Positions 15,705 through 23,278 are shown, counted from the first letter of the stretch. The stretch is DNA of 64,000 nt from Sulfitobacter sp. HGT1 (GCF_013282155.1 NZ_BLWI01000010.1:1-64000); one strand, 5' to 3'. Notes: generated by a model not told the origin, from the letters alone. Numbers and translations are program-made.

Positions 15705-16993
15705 GCGGTGATCTGATCGCTATATTGGGATTTGTCGCGTTGTTCGCGATGATGATCCTGCGCGTCCCGATCGGTATCGCAATGGGCCTTGTCGGCGTCG
15801 GCGGCTTCGCGGCGGTGACTGGTTGGAAACCTGCCCTTAATCTGCTGGCACAATCGCCGATACGCACAGTGACCGATTTCAACCTGACGCTGATCCCGTT
15901 TTTCGTACTGATGGGCGTGCTTGCGACCAACTCCGGCATGTCGCGCGAACTTTTCCGCACGGGTCGTCACTGGTTCGGCTTCATGAAAGGCGGCATGGCG
16001 ATGTCCACCATCGGTGCTTGCGCGGGGTTCGCGGCCATCTGCGGGTCGTCGGTTGCCACCGCTGCCACGATGACAAAGATCGCCTTGCCAGAGATGAAAG
16101 AGGCGGGCTATCCGGACGAAGTGTCGACTGGCGTTATCGCGGCGGGGGGCACACTTGGCATCCTGATCCCGCCTTCGGTCGTGCTTGCCGTTTATGGCTA
16201 TATCACTGAACAGGATGTGGGCGTGCTGTTTATTGCTGGCATCGTGCCGGGCATCATCGCCATCCTGATGTATATGCTTGCCGTCCGCTTTGCCTATGGC
16301 AAACGTCTACCTGCCGGAGAGAAATTCAACCTAGGTCAGGCTGTGCGCTCCCTTTCGGGGGTTTGGGCGGTGATGTTGCTTTTCCTGCTCATCATCGGTT
16401 CGATCTATTTCGGCTTTACCACCGCAACGGAGGCGGCGGCGGTGGGGTCGTTCCTGACCGCGCTGATCGGCATATTGCGCGGGCGGCTTACGGCACGGCT
16501 CTTGCTCGACAGTCTGATCGAGGCGCTTCGGACATCTGTTGCGATCTATACGATCCTGATCGGAGCGATCCTGTTTGGCTATTTCCTCGCCATCACCCAA
16601 AGCCCGCAGAAGATCACCGCCTGGCTCGTGGAACTCGATCTTGGGGCCTATGGGACGCTGGCGCTGATCCTTCTTTTTTTCGTGATCATGGGCTGCATCC
16701 TTGACGCAATGGCGATGATCATTCTGCTCGTCCCTATCGTCTTTCCGATCGTGACGCAGCTCGGCTTCGATCCGATCTGGTTCGGGGTGATTATCGTGAT
16801 GACCGTGGAGCTGGGGCTGATCACGCCGCCTGTGGGAATGAACGTCTTCGTCATCAACTCGATTGCGCGCGATATTTCCCTGCCAACGATCTTTCGTGGG
16901 GTGCTGCCGTTCGTCTGTGCAGACGTCCTGCGTCTGATACTGCTTGTCGCCTTCCCTGTACTGGTTCTTTGGCTGCCGAGGACGATGCAATGA
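15701..16993 (+). CDS. dctM: TRAP transporter large permease subunit
   Basis: A 430-residue polytopic protein with the DctM hallmarks: AICGSSVATAATMTKIALPEM near residue 110, the GGTLGILIPPSVVLAVYGYI re-entrant loop near residue 150, and the second loop VELGLITPPVGMNVFVINSI. Length and helix number (about twelve) are normal. Four-base overlaps join it to dctQ on one side and to the dehydratase on the other, so transporter and enzyme are translated as a unit. Confidence 0.94.
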   Translation: MSGDLIAILGFVALFAMMILRVPIGIAMGLVGVGGFAAVTGWKPALNLLAQSPIRTVTDFNLTLIPFFVLMGVLATNSGMSRELFRTGRHWFGFMKGGMAMSTIGACAGFAAICGSSVATAATMTKIALPEMKEAGYPDEVSTGVIAAGGTLGILIPPSVVLAVYGYITEQDVGVLFIAGIVPGIIAILMYMLAVRFAYGKRLPAGEKFNLGQAVRSLSGVWAVMLLFLLIIGSIYFGFTTATEAAAVGSFLTALIGILRGRLTARLLLDSLIEALRTSVAIYTILIGAILFGYFLAITQSPQKITAWLVELDLGAYGTLALILLFFVIMGCILDAMAMIILLVPIVFPIVTQLGFDPIWFGVIIVMTVELGLITPPVGMNVFVINSIARDISLPTIFRGVLPFVCADVLRLILLVAFPVLVLWLPRTMQ

Positions 16994-18687
16994 GACGATT
17001 TCCGACCATATACTCGACGCTGATGCGCGAGAATTCCAAGGCGTTTCTTTACGGTATGGGGATGAGCGACGACGACATCGCAAAGCCGCAGATCGCCGTG
17101 GCCCACACCGGGGGCGGTATGAGCCCCTGCAACATGAACCTTGGCGCGCAGGCGGCCCATGCTGCCGAAGGCGTGCGGCAGGCAGGCGGCTATCCGCACG
17201 AGACGCCGGTGGTTTCCGTCTCTGACGGGTTGACGATGGCGCATCCGGGGATGCGGTTCTCGCTGATTTCGCGGGAACTGATCGCTGACAGCATTGAGGC
17301 GACGATGCGCGCGCATTGCTGGGACGGGCTGATCGCCATCGGCGCATGCGACAAGAACCTGCCGGGCATGATGATGGGCATGGTCAGGGTGAACGCACCG
17401 GGTGTGTTTTTGCACGGTGGTGCGACATTGCCGGGTGTTGTGCGGGGGAAGGAGGTCTCCGTGCTGGATGCATTCGAGACCATCGGACGGATGATCGCGG
17501 GCGATGCGGACCGCGAAGAGCTTGAGGATTACCAGCGCCACTCTATCACCGGCCCCGGCGCTTGTGCGGGGCAGTTCACCGCGAACACGATGGGGATGGT
17601 TTCAGAGGCGCTCGGGCTGTCACCGGTCGGCGTGTCCATGGTCCCTGCCGGTGATCCGATGCGCGAACAACTGATGCATTTTGCCGCCCGTGCGGTGGTC
17701 GCCGCCATCGATGGGGACGGACCGCTGCCGCGCGACCTTGTCACCCGCAAAGCGATCGAGAACGCCTGCGCCATCGTCGCGGCGACGGGTGGGTCGACCA
17801 ACGCAGCACTTCACATCGCTGCCATTGCGCACGAGGCTGGGATCGATTTCGGAATCGAAGATGCGGCAAAGGTTTTCCAGCGCACCCCGTTGATCGGGAA
17901 TCTCAGCCCGGGCGGAAAATACCTAGCCGCACATGTTCAGGCCATTGGTGGCACACCTGTCATCCTCAAGGAACTGATCGCGGGCGGATATGTTGACGGG
18001 TCGGCCTTGACCATCACCGGACAAACGCTTGCAGAGGCCGTCGCCGATGCCGCCTCACCCGATGGCGACGTTGTCCGAAGCCTATCCGCACCGATTGCGC
18101 CCACCGGCGGCATCGTGGTGTTGACTGGCAACCTCTGCCCCAAAGGTGCGCTTCTCAAGGTGGCGGGCCTGACTGATCTCAGTTTTCGGGGACCTGCGCG
18201 CGTGTTTGATGGCGAAGAGGCTGCTCAGAAAGCGGTGGAAACGCGCGCCTACGTTGAGGGTGACGTCCTCGTGGTGCGGGGCGAAGGACCCAAGGGCGCG
18301 CCTGGCATGAAGGAGATGCTGGGGCTCACGGCTCTTCTTTATGGACAGGGCATGGGCGCGAAAACCGCGTTGCTTACGGATGGCCGGTTCTCGGGTGCCT
18401 CGCGCGGCATGTCCATCGGCTACGCGTCGCCTGAATCGGCCGTCGGCGGGCCCATCTCTTTGGTCGAAGACGGCGATTTCATCACCATCGACGCAAGACC
18501 GGAAGTGGCCAGCATTACGCTTGAGGTTGATCCGGCTATCCTTGAAGATCGCGCAAAGGCGCGGGGGATTCCGGCACTGCCGCGCCAAGGCGGGCTGTTG
18601 GAGAAATACGCCGCGTCGGTCCAAGGTGCCGAGCGCGGCGCGGTGACACATTCCGGAGCCGTTGACACAAGTGGAGACTTAGATTGA
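16990..18687 (+). CDS. IlvD/Edd family dehydratase, probably for a sugar acid
   Basis: A 565-residue Fe-S dehydratase. The three cluster cysteines are visible at C47 (SPCNMN), C120 (GACDKNLPG) and C192 (GPGACAGQFTANTMG). K122 is the likely carbamylated magnesium ligand, and TDGRFSGASRGMSIGYASPE lies near the C-terminus. The start is the ATG that overlaps the dctM stop (ATGA). Isoleucine/valine biosynthesis is unlikely because the gene is locked in a TRAP operon, so dehydration of an imported aldonic or similar acid to a 2-keto-3-deoxy acid fits better (inference). The downstream aldolase or dehydrogenase is not in this window. Confidence 0.9.
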   Translation: MRRFPTIYSTLMRENSKAFLYGMGMSDDDIAKPQIAVAHTGGGMSPCNMNLGAQAAHAAEGVRQAGGYPHETPVVSVSDGLTMAHPGMRFSLISRELIADSIEATMRAHCWDGLIAIGACDKNLPGMMMGMVRVNAPGVFLHGGATLPGVVRGKEVSVLDAFETIGRMIAGDADREELEDYQRHSITGPGACAGQFTANTMGMVSEALGLSPVGVSMVPAGDPMREQLMHFAARAVVAAIDGDGPLPRDLVTRKAIENACAIVAATGGSTNAALHIAAIAHEAGIDFGIEDAAKVFQRTPLIGNLSPGGKYLAAHVQAIGGTPVILKELIAGGYVDGSALTITGQTLAEAVADAASPDGDVVRSLSAPIAPTGGIVVLTGNLCPKGALLKVAGLTDLSFRGPARVFDGEEAAQKAVETRAYVEGDVLVVRGEGPKGAPGMKEMLGLTALLYGQGMGAKTALLTDGRFSGASRGMSIGYASPESAVGGPISLVEDGDFITIDARPEVASITLEVDPAILEDRAKARGIPALPRQGGLLEKYAASVQGAERGAVTHSGAVDTSGDLD

Positions 18688-19127
18688 CCGAACCAAACCC
18701 TTACGATCCCAGAACGCGCAATGACTTGACCGAAAACGAGAAAACTCTGCTGCGTTTCATGAACGATTGCATGCATGGCGACGACCTTTCGCTGCTCGAT
18801 ACACTGGTGGCAGAAGATTACATCCAGCATACGCCCGGCATCGGACAGGGACGCGCGGGGGTGCGGGAATACATCGAAAAGATCGCCTACCGCCGCGAGG
18901 GCCGCAAGGAGTGGCGACCGGTACAGATATTCTCGGCGGGCGATATGGTGATCCTTCACAAGATCAGCGCAACGCACATCTTCGCCGATTTCGTGCGCTT
19001 CAACGACAAGGGCCAGATGGCGGAGCACTGGGACGTTGTGCAGCCACACCCGGAACCGGGCTACGACCCAATGCGCCCGTCAACAGAGAACCTTGATCGC
19101 TTCAAGACGCTCTTCAATCTCGACTAG
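18684..19127 (+). CDS. SnoaL-like (NTF2 fold) protein
   Basis: A 147-residue protein of the SnoaL-like polyketide-cyclase/ester-cyclase group (FMNDCMHGDDLSLLDTLVAE, then DYIQHTPGIGQGRAGVREYI, and a conserved AEHWDVVQ near residue 115). It starts with TTG at 18684, overlapping the dehydratase stop (TTGA), with a GGAG about ten bases upstream. Members of this fold found beside sugar-acid genes may act as lactone hydrolases, isomerases or binding proteins, but the reaction here is unknown. It is the last gene of the dctPQM-dehydratase operon. Confidence 0.85.
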   Translation: MTEPNPYDPRTRNDLTENEKTLLRFMNDCMHGDDLSLLDTLVAEDYIQHTPGIGQGRAGVREYIEKIAYRREGRKEWRPVQIFSAGDMVILHKISATHIFADFVRFNDKGQMAEHWDVVQPHPEPGYDPMRPSTENLDRFKTLFNLD

Positions 19128-19193
19128 CCCAACGCGACGAACGGCACGGGGGCAAGCCTGCATAGCCAGTGACCTGCCCCCCCCCAAGGCTCC

Positions 19194-19245
19194 CTCGTTC
19201 AAAACGAGCGTTTGCGGGTTTCGGTTTTCTATTTTTCGTCGCAAA
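19194..19245 (+). terminator. Possible terminator after the dctPQM operon
   Basis: CTCGTT (19194-19199) and AACGAG (19203-19208) form a perfect six-base stem with a three-base loop, followed by T-rich DNA that is broken by G and C. The site is 67 bases past the SnoaL stop. The stem is short, so this is a weak call. Confidence 0.35.
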
Positions 19246-19275
19246 GCATCTGTGAAAATAGAATAAAAAATGCGC

Positions 19276-19360
19276 TCACTGCAACCGCAGCCACCCTTCC
19301 AACATCCTCGCCCGCTCCAGCATCCGCACCCTATCACGTAAAATCAGACGCCGCCCAGTA
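19276..19360 (-). pseudogene. C-terminal gene remnant abutting the IS3 element
   Basis: Reading on the minus strand out of the left end of the IS3 element, 27 codons (TGRRLILRDRVRMLERARML...) run to a TGA at 19276-19278. The peptide is strongly basic and helical, like a genuine protein C-terminus, but the upstream part is missing because the element begins at 19361. I do not recognise the family, and chance cannot be excluded over so short a stretch. Confidence 0.3.
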
Positions 19361-19386
19361 TGTCTGACGTCAGCGCCCGTGGGACA
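19361..19386. repeat. IS3 left terminal inverted repeat
   Basis: 26 bp beginning TGTCTGACGTCA and ending GTGGGACA. It matches the right end at 10 of the first 12 positions and at the last seven, with the central seven diverged. Confidence 0.75.
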
Positions 19387-19445
19387 GATTTGAGGATTTG
19401 AATAAGGGAGGATTTCTGGTTCATCTTATCGATTAGGCGATCGAG

Positions 19446-19820
19446 ATGACGAAGAAGCCACAGACATCGAAAGACGCCGCCGACAAGGTGGTTAAGAACA
19501 TCCGCCGCAAGACCCGCCAGACCTATTCGGCGGAAGAGAAAATCCGCATTGTATTGGCAGGTCTGCGCGGCGAGGAAAGCATCTCGGTGCTATGCCGCCG
19601 GGAGGGTATTGCTGAGAGCCTGTATTATAGCTGGCCGAAGGAATTTCTCGAAGCCGGCAAGCGCCGGTTATCTGGCGACACGGCGCGGCAGGCCACAGCG
19701 CCTGAGGTAAAGGATTTGCGTTCTGAGGCCTTGGCCCTGAAAGAATGCGTCGCTGATCTGACCCTTGAAAACCGTCTGCTCAAAAAAAGCATGACAGGGG
19801 CTGGGGAGTTCGAGGAATGA
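19446..19820 (+). CDS. IS3 transposase OrfA (helix-turn-helix)
   Basis: A 124-residue protein with the OrfA helix-turn-helix (YSAEEKIRIVLAGLRGEESI, then LCRREGIAESLYYSWPKEFL) and a C-terminal leucine-zipper-like segment (LALKECVADLTLENRLLKKS). Such proteins recognise the element's ends and regulate transposition. A run of seven A's at 19782-19788 near the end could support -1 frameshifting into orfB, and the stop also overlaps the orfB ATG (ATGA), so either OrfAB fusion or coupled initiation is possible. OrfA itself is intact. Confidence 0.88.
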   Translation: MTKKPQTSKDAADKVVKNIRRKTRQTYSAEEKIRIVLAGLRGEESISVLCRREGIAESLYYSWPKEFLEAGKRRLSGDTARQATAPEVKDLRSEALALKECVADLTLENRLLKKSMTGAGEFEE

Positions 19821-20135
19821 GATACCCTGCGTCCGAGAAACTGGAGATCATCCGCACCGTTGAGGGATCGCATCTGCCGGTTAAGCAGACCCTCGACATG
19901 CTGGGCATCCCGCGCACGACATTCTATCGATGGTACGACCGTTACGTTGATGGCGGGCTTGATGCGCTGGCTGACAGATCCCCATGCCCAAGATCTGTCT
20001 GGAATCGCATCCCCGATGCCCGTCGTGACGACCTGATCGAATTTGCGCTGGAACATGAAGCGCTGACCACACGGGAGCTGGCCGTCAAATACACCGATGA
20101 GAAACGGTATTTTGTCTCTGAATCATCAGCTTACC

Positions 20136-20173
20136 CACTGCCCGGCAGGGTATGCGCAGCATGCACGAGAGGG
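20136..20173 (-). repeat. Small double-hairpin element, copy 1 (38 bp, inverted)
   Basis: Foreign segment between host bases c20135 and g20174 in an Arg codon of orfB. On the minus strand it begins CCCTCTCGTGCATGC and ends CCCTGCCGGGCAGTG, closely matching copy 3. It contains CCC-GGCA-GGG as one hairpin and an imperfect GCATGC/GCAT palindrome as another. At 38 bp it shifts the frame and leads to the stop at 20195. Confidence 0.8.
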
Positions 20174-20272
20174 GCATTCTCAAAGCTGCTGAACTGATTA
20201 CTGCCCCTGATTATGTGGTGATCAAAGCGGCGGAGGAGTTCAAAGACAAAACCACAGCCATCAACGAGATGC

Positions 20273-20309
20273 TCCTCTCGGGCATGTAAACATGCCCTGG
20301 CGGGCGAGG
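20273..20309 (+). repeat. Small double-hairpin element, copy 2 (37 bp)
   Basis: Foreign segment in the codon just before Gln-Thr-Asp, the first catalytic aspartate of orfB. It begins TCCTCTCGGGCATG and ends CCCTGGCGGGCGAGG. The core GGGCATG-TAAA-CATGCCC is a perfect seven-base stem with a TAAA loop; CCTC near the left end can also pair with the terminal GAGG. The boundary at c20272 is inferred from frame: copies 1 and 2 together must add a multiple of three, and 38 plus 37 do. Confidence 0.78.
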
Positions 20310-20515
20310 GGCAGACCGACTTTACCTACTTCAAGATCATTGGCTGGGGCTGGTATTATCTGAGCACGATCTTGGATGACTACAGCCGCTACATCATTTC
20401 CTGGAAACTCTGCACCACTATGCGCGCTGAGGACGTGACAGACACAATCGAACTGGCGTTGACAACATCAGGCTGCGACCAGGCGGTTGTGCGGCACAAG
20501 CCACGTCTGCTCAGC

Positions 20516-20556
20516 CCCTCTCGGGATCATGCTTTGCATGACCCTGTCGGGCAATG
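20516..20556 (+). repeat. Small double-hairpin element, copy 3 (41 bp)
   Basis: Foreign segment inserted exactly between Ser and the second catalytic Asp codon of orfB (LLS|DNGS). It begins CCCTCTCGGGATCATGC and ends CCCTGTCGGGCAATG. TCATGC-TTT-GCATGA is a perfect six-base stem, extended by GGG/CCC with one bulged base, and CCC-TGTC-GGG forms the second hairpin. Its ends match those of copy 1 almost base for base. Confidence 0.8.
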
Positions 20557-20960
20557 GACAATGGCTCCTGCTACATCTCTGGTGATCTGGCCGAATGGCT
20601 GGAAGGGCAAAACATGAAGCATGTCCGTGGTGCGCCGTTCCATCCACAAACCCAAGGTAAGATCGAACGCTGGCACCAGACCATGAAGAACAGGGTTCTG
20701 CTGGAGAACTACTACCTACCCGGTGATCTTGAACGCCAAATCGGGGCCTTCGTCGATTACTATAACAACCAGCGTTACCACGAGAGCCTGAACAACGTCA
20801 CACCTGCCGACGTCTACTTTGGCCGCGACAAAGCCATTCTCAGGGAAAGGGAAAAGGTCAAGAAACAGACAGTCCGACAACGCCGCTTGCAACACCAAAA
20901 ACAAGCAGCATAATCAATAACACACACGAGCCAGAGCCTCCAATGCTCAAGCTGCTCTGA

Positions 20961-20986
20961 TGTCCCATTTTATATGACGACGGACA
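20961..20986. repeat. IS3 right terminal inverted repeat
   Basis: 26 bp ending in GACGACGGACA. Read inward it starts TGTCCGTCGTCA and ends ATGGGACA, the counterpart of 19361-19386. Confidence 0.78.
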
Positions 20987-21061
20987 ATTCCGATCACCAA
21001 AAAAGAGGAATTGCTTCGTCGGTCTATCGCTTCGTTAGGCGAGAGACTGAGGTCAAATTAA
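20987..21061 (+). pseudogene. C-terminal gene remnant to the right of the IS3 element
   Basis: Directly from the right end of the element a frame of 24 codons, IPITKKEELLRRSIASLGER plus LRSN, runs to a TAA at 21059-21061. It reads like the helical, charged end of a real protein whose remainder was lost to the insertion. It is on the plus strand, whereas the left-hand remnant is on the minus strand, so the two are not halves of one gene. Family unknown; chance is possible. Confidence 0.35.
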
Positions 21062-21316
21062 TTCCAAGCCAAATTCAGACATCAGCTGCATGATCGCTAT
21101 GGAAGAGCTTGGCTCCTCATACAGGCTACCTTTAGTAGGCCATTTCAAGAAATTGTTTTCCTCCGTTATGGAAATTATGCGCTGTAAGGGCAAACATCAG
21201 TGATCCCGCTCCGGACAGACCACACCAACGTGCTGACCAGTCTTGTTGGCACTGCGTTACTGGGCCATGATCAGTTTGAAGCGTAAGGCTTCAGAATTAA
21301 GTTGAAATTATACTCA
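21062..21316. other. Non-coding gap between the two insertion sequences
   Basis: About 255 bases of lower-GC DNA. I see no gene, no promoter of note and no copy of the small hairpin element. Confidence 0.5.
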
Positions 21317-21318
21317 TA

Positions 21319-22498
21319 CGCCTGAATTGAGCTGAACTCTACGTGCTCAAATCACTTTATATTCGTCGAGCGAGATGATCCGAAAATTGTCGGTGACGGT
21401 ATCGGTAAACGCGCGCCACTTGAGGGGCGATGTTTTGCGAAAGAACCCTAGAATTGCTTCTGTGAACTGGTCGAATGTGGCATAGTGACGATTGTGGGTG
21501 ACACATTTATGCATGACACCCCAGAGACGTTCTATTGGGTTTAGATGCGGCGCATATGGCGGCAGGAAATGTAACTTTACCTGTCGCTCTGATCTCTCCA
21601 ACCATGGCTGCAATATTTTGGCGTGATGGTAGCGTGCATTGTCGAGAAAGACGTGAATTGCCGTCATGGCTGGGTTCTTGGCTTCCAACTTTTCCAACAT
21701 CTGCTGGGTTGTCTGGGCATTGATCTTCTCGCTTTCGACAAAGGTGAACTGAATGGTCTCTAGATCAAGCGCACCTTGAATGTTGAGCCGCTTGCGTCCC
21801 GATGTTGCTTTCAGGGCGATCTTTTGTGTCTTGGGGAACCAACCATGGGCCGGTCGACTTTGATGTTCTGGATGCACTGCGTCTGAAAAGACGACCATTT
21901 CATCCGCCCTCAGTCCAGTCATCAGGGCCTCATAATGGGCGATAAAGGCCGCTTGTTTGATCTCGTCGGCCTGAGCTGGCAACGACTGAGGTTTTTTATA
22001 AACGAAGCCTAAACGACGCATCAGCTTGGGGGCTCCAGAGGCGCTATAACTTTGGTAATGCTCAGCCAAAATATAGGCGCAAACTTCATCTGCGTTCCGC
22101 GCAGAATGTTCCGTGAAATGTGCTTGTGTGGCCCGTTCCTGTTCAACAGAAAGGTGACCCTGCCGTTGGCTGTAGTCCTTCAGCCCGAAAAACGACAGCC
22201 CCGCGCCTGCAAAAGAAAACCGCCACTCCGGCAATACTGTGGGACCGATGTCCAGTATCTCGCAGATGGTTTTGGCATCATAGCCCGCATCCAAAAGTAG
22301 AAACGCCCGGGCACGCTTCCACACAAGAGCATCGACCTTACGCTGACGGCAAATAGCCTGAAGGGCAGAGCGTTGCTCTTCTGTCAGGGCCACTAATTTT
22401 GTCTGCTTGTCCATGACGACATCATGCAGAATATCAGAGGAAAAGAAGTGCGACCAATTGACTCGGAAGCCTATGAAATACTCAGGTCAATTCAGGCA
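21319..22498 (-). mobile_element. Intact IS630 family insertion sequence
   Basis: 1180 bp with terminal inverted repeats that match at 17 of 19 positions when the flanking TA is included: TACGCCTGAATTGAGCTGA at 21317-21335 and, on the other strand, TATGCCTGAATTGACCTGA from 22500 to 22482. A TA dinucleotide sits at both ends (21317-21318, 22499-22500), the target duplication expected for IS630/Tc1-mariner elements. It holds one full-length transposase gene and lies close to the IS3 element, marking an insertion hot spot at the border between accessory and core regions. Confidence 0.92.
21347..22414 (-). CDS. IS630 family transposase
   Basis: A 355-residue protein with an N-terminal helix-turn-helix/Winged-helix_33 region (residues about 10-150) and a DDE_3 endonuclease core: D in MVVFSDAVHPEHQ, D in IHVFLDNARYHHAK, and E in LPPYAPHLNPIERLWGVMH. 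These are the three catalytic acids with the expected spacing. There is no internal stop or frameshift, and the inverted repeats are intact, so the element is probably still active or was so very recently. Confidence 0.93.
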   Translation of the reverse strand: MDKQTKLVALTEEQRSALQAICRQRKVDALVWKRARAFLLLDAGYDAKTICEILDIGPTVLPEWRFSFAGAGLSFFGLKDYSQRQGHLSVEQERATQAHFTEHSARNADEVCAYILAEHYQSYSASGAPKLMRRLGFVYKKPQSLPAQADEIKQAAFIAHYEALMTGLRADEMVVFSDAVHPEHQSRPAHGWFPKTQKIALKATSGRKRLNIQGALDLETIQFTFVESEKINAQTTQQMLEKLEAKNPAMTAIHVFLDNARYHHAKILQPWLERSERQVKLHFLPPYAPHLNPIERLWGVMHKCVTHNRHYATFDQFTEAILGFFRKTSPLKWRAFTDTVTDNFRIISLDEYKVI

Positions 22499-22539
22499 TA
22501 TCGGTATATGGGATTATTGTTGACGACTTGCCTTCACCA

Positions 22540-23193
22540 TCAAACCGGATTGCCGGGAAAGAAGGCGCGCCAGATGCCGATAAACATCAGGATGCTGCCG
22601 ATGTTGACGCACATATGCCATGTCGCATAGCGCAGCGGCATTGTTTTGCGGGCATAGAATACAGTCCCTACGACATAGGCAAACGCCCCGCCGATCACGC
22701 ACCACAAGGTCGCCCAGGGCACCGTTGTCAGATCGGGCAAGGCGGCAAGCCCGATCGCGCCAAGCCCCAGATAGGATGCCGTGGACCACGGGGATTTGAC
22801 TTGGGGGTTGGTGATCTTGTTCCAGATCGCCACGACGCTGAGCGCCCAGCTGAAACACAGTAAAAACAGCGTCCATGGGGTGCCCGCAAGCACAAAGAAC
22901 GGGGTGAATGTGCCCGCAATGCTGGGGTAAATCGCAGCGTGGTCGATGCGGCGTAATTTGATGCGCTGCGCGTGCCATGGCAGGAAATGATAGGACCAGG
23001 ACGCAAGGTTGGACGCCAGCGCGCTGCTCACATAGATCGCCGCTGCAATGATCAAGCCATAGCCGGGCAGCGTTGCTGATCTGACAATCAACGCCGTGCC
23101 GGCGGTCAGGATCAGGATCAGCCCGACCGCGTGCACGAACATGTCGGCGCGCCGGTGCGAGAGGACGATACTGGGGAAATTTACATCGGTCAT
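22540..23193 (-). CDS. Hemolysin III / PAQR family membrane protein
   Basis: A 217-residue protein with seven membrane helices. The family's metal-site pattern is recognisable: SxxxH in SWSYHFLPWH, D in IDHAAIYPSIAGTFTPF, and a late His in RYATWHMCVNIGS. Bacterial members (YqfA/TrhA type) influence membrane lipid homeostasis; haemolysis is a historical label. The gene ends 40 bp from the IS630 insertion but is complete. It is followed on the same strand by no close partner. Confidence 0.85.
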   Translation of the reverse strand: MTDVNFPSIVLSHRRADMFVHAVGLILILTAGTALIVRSATLPGYGLIIAAAIYVSSALASNLASWSYHFLPWHAQRIKLRRIDHAAIYPSIAGTFTPFFVLAGTPWTLFLLCFSWALSVVAIWNKITNPQVKSPWSTASYLGLGAIGLAALPDLTTVPWATLWCVIGGAFAYVVGTVFYARKTMPLRYATWHMCVNIGSILMFIGIWRAFFPGNPV

Positions 23194-23278
23194 TTGGCGT
23201 CTCTGGCTCAGTCTGGGCCTGCGTTAGCGGCCCGAACTGTCAAAGTCTACAACGCCGGTGCGTCACCTGCCCCGGATT

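Larger units (their letters stand above)
19817..20913 (+). pseudogene. IS3 transposase OrfB, interrupted by three small elements
   Basis: Conceptual removal of 38, 37 and 41 bases leaves 981 bases, one 327-codon frame without any stop. The reconstructed 326-residue protein has a helix-turn-helix start (ITLP-type; LPVKQTLDMLGIPRTTFYRW) and an rve/DDE integrase core with D in QTDFTY, D in LLSDNGS and E in QGKIERWHQ. It ends in the ENYYLPGDLE...YHESLNNVTPADVYFGR region typical of this IS3 subgroup. As it stands, translation stops at 20195-20197, shortly after the first insert, before any catalytic residue. The codon before QTD reads CGG (Arg), where relatives I recall have Trp. No other lesion is visible. 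Confidence 0.9.
19361..20986 (+). mobile_element. IS3 family insertion sequence, inactivated by small insertions
   Basis: The element is bounded by 26-bp terminal inverted repeats. The left end (19361-19386) begins TGTCTGACGTCA and ends TGGGACA; the right end (20961-20986) read inward begins TGTCCGTCGTCA and ends TGGGACA, with the differences mostly in the middle. It carries orfA (HTH) and orfB (DDE integrase) in the usual IS3 layout. At 1626 bp it is long for the family; about 116 bp of that is three foreign inserts in orfB. I see no target duplication (AGTA on the left, ATTC on the right), so one flank has probably been rearranged since insertion. Confidence 0.88.

Noticed and set aside
21040..21055. 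GGCGAGAGACTGAGG as a possible further hairpin-element end
   Set aside because: Only the CGAGAG core matches; no palindrome or right-hand part follows.
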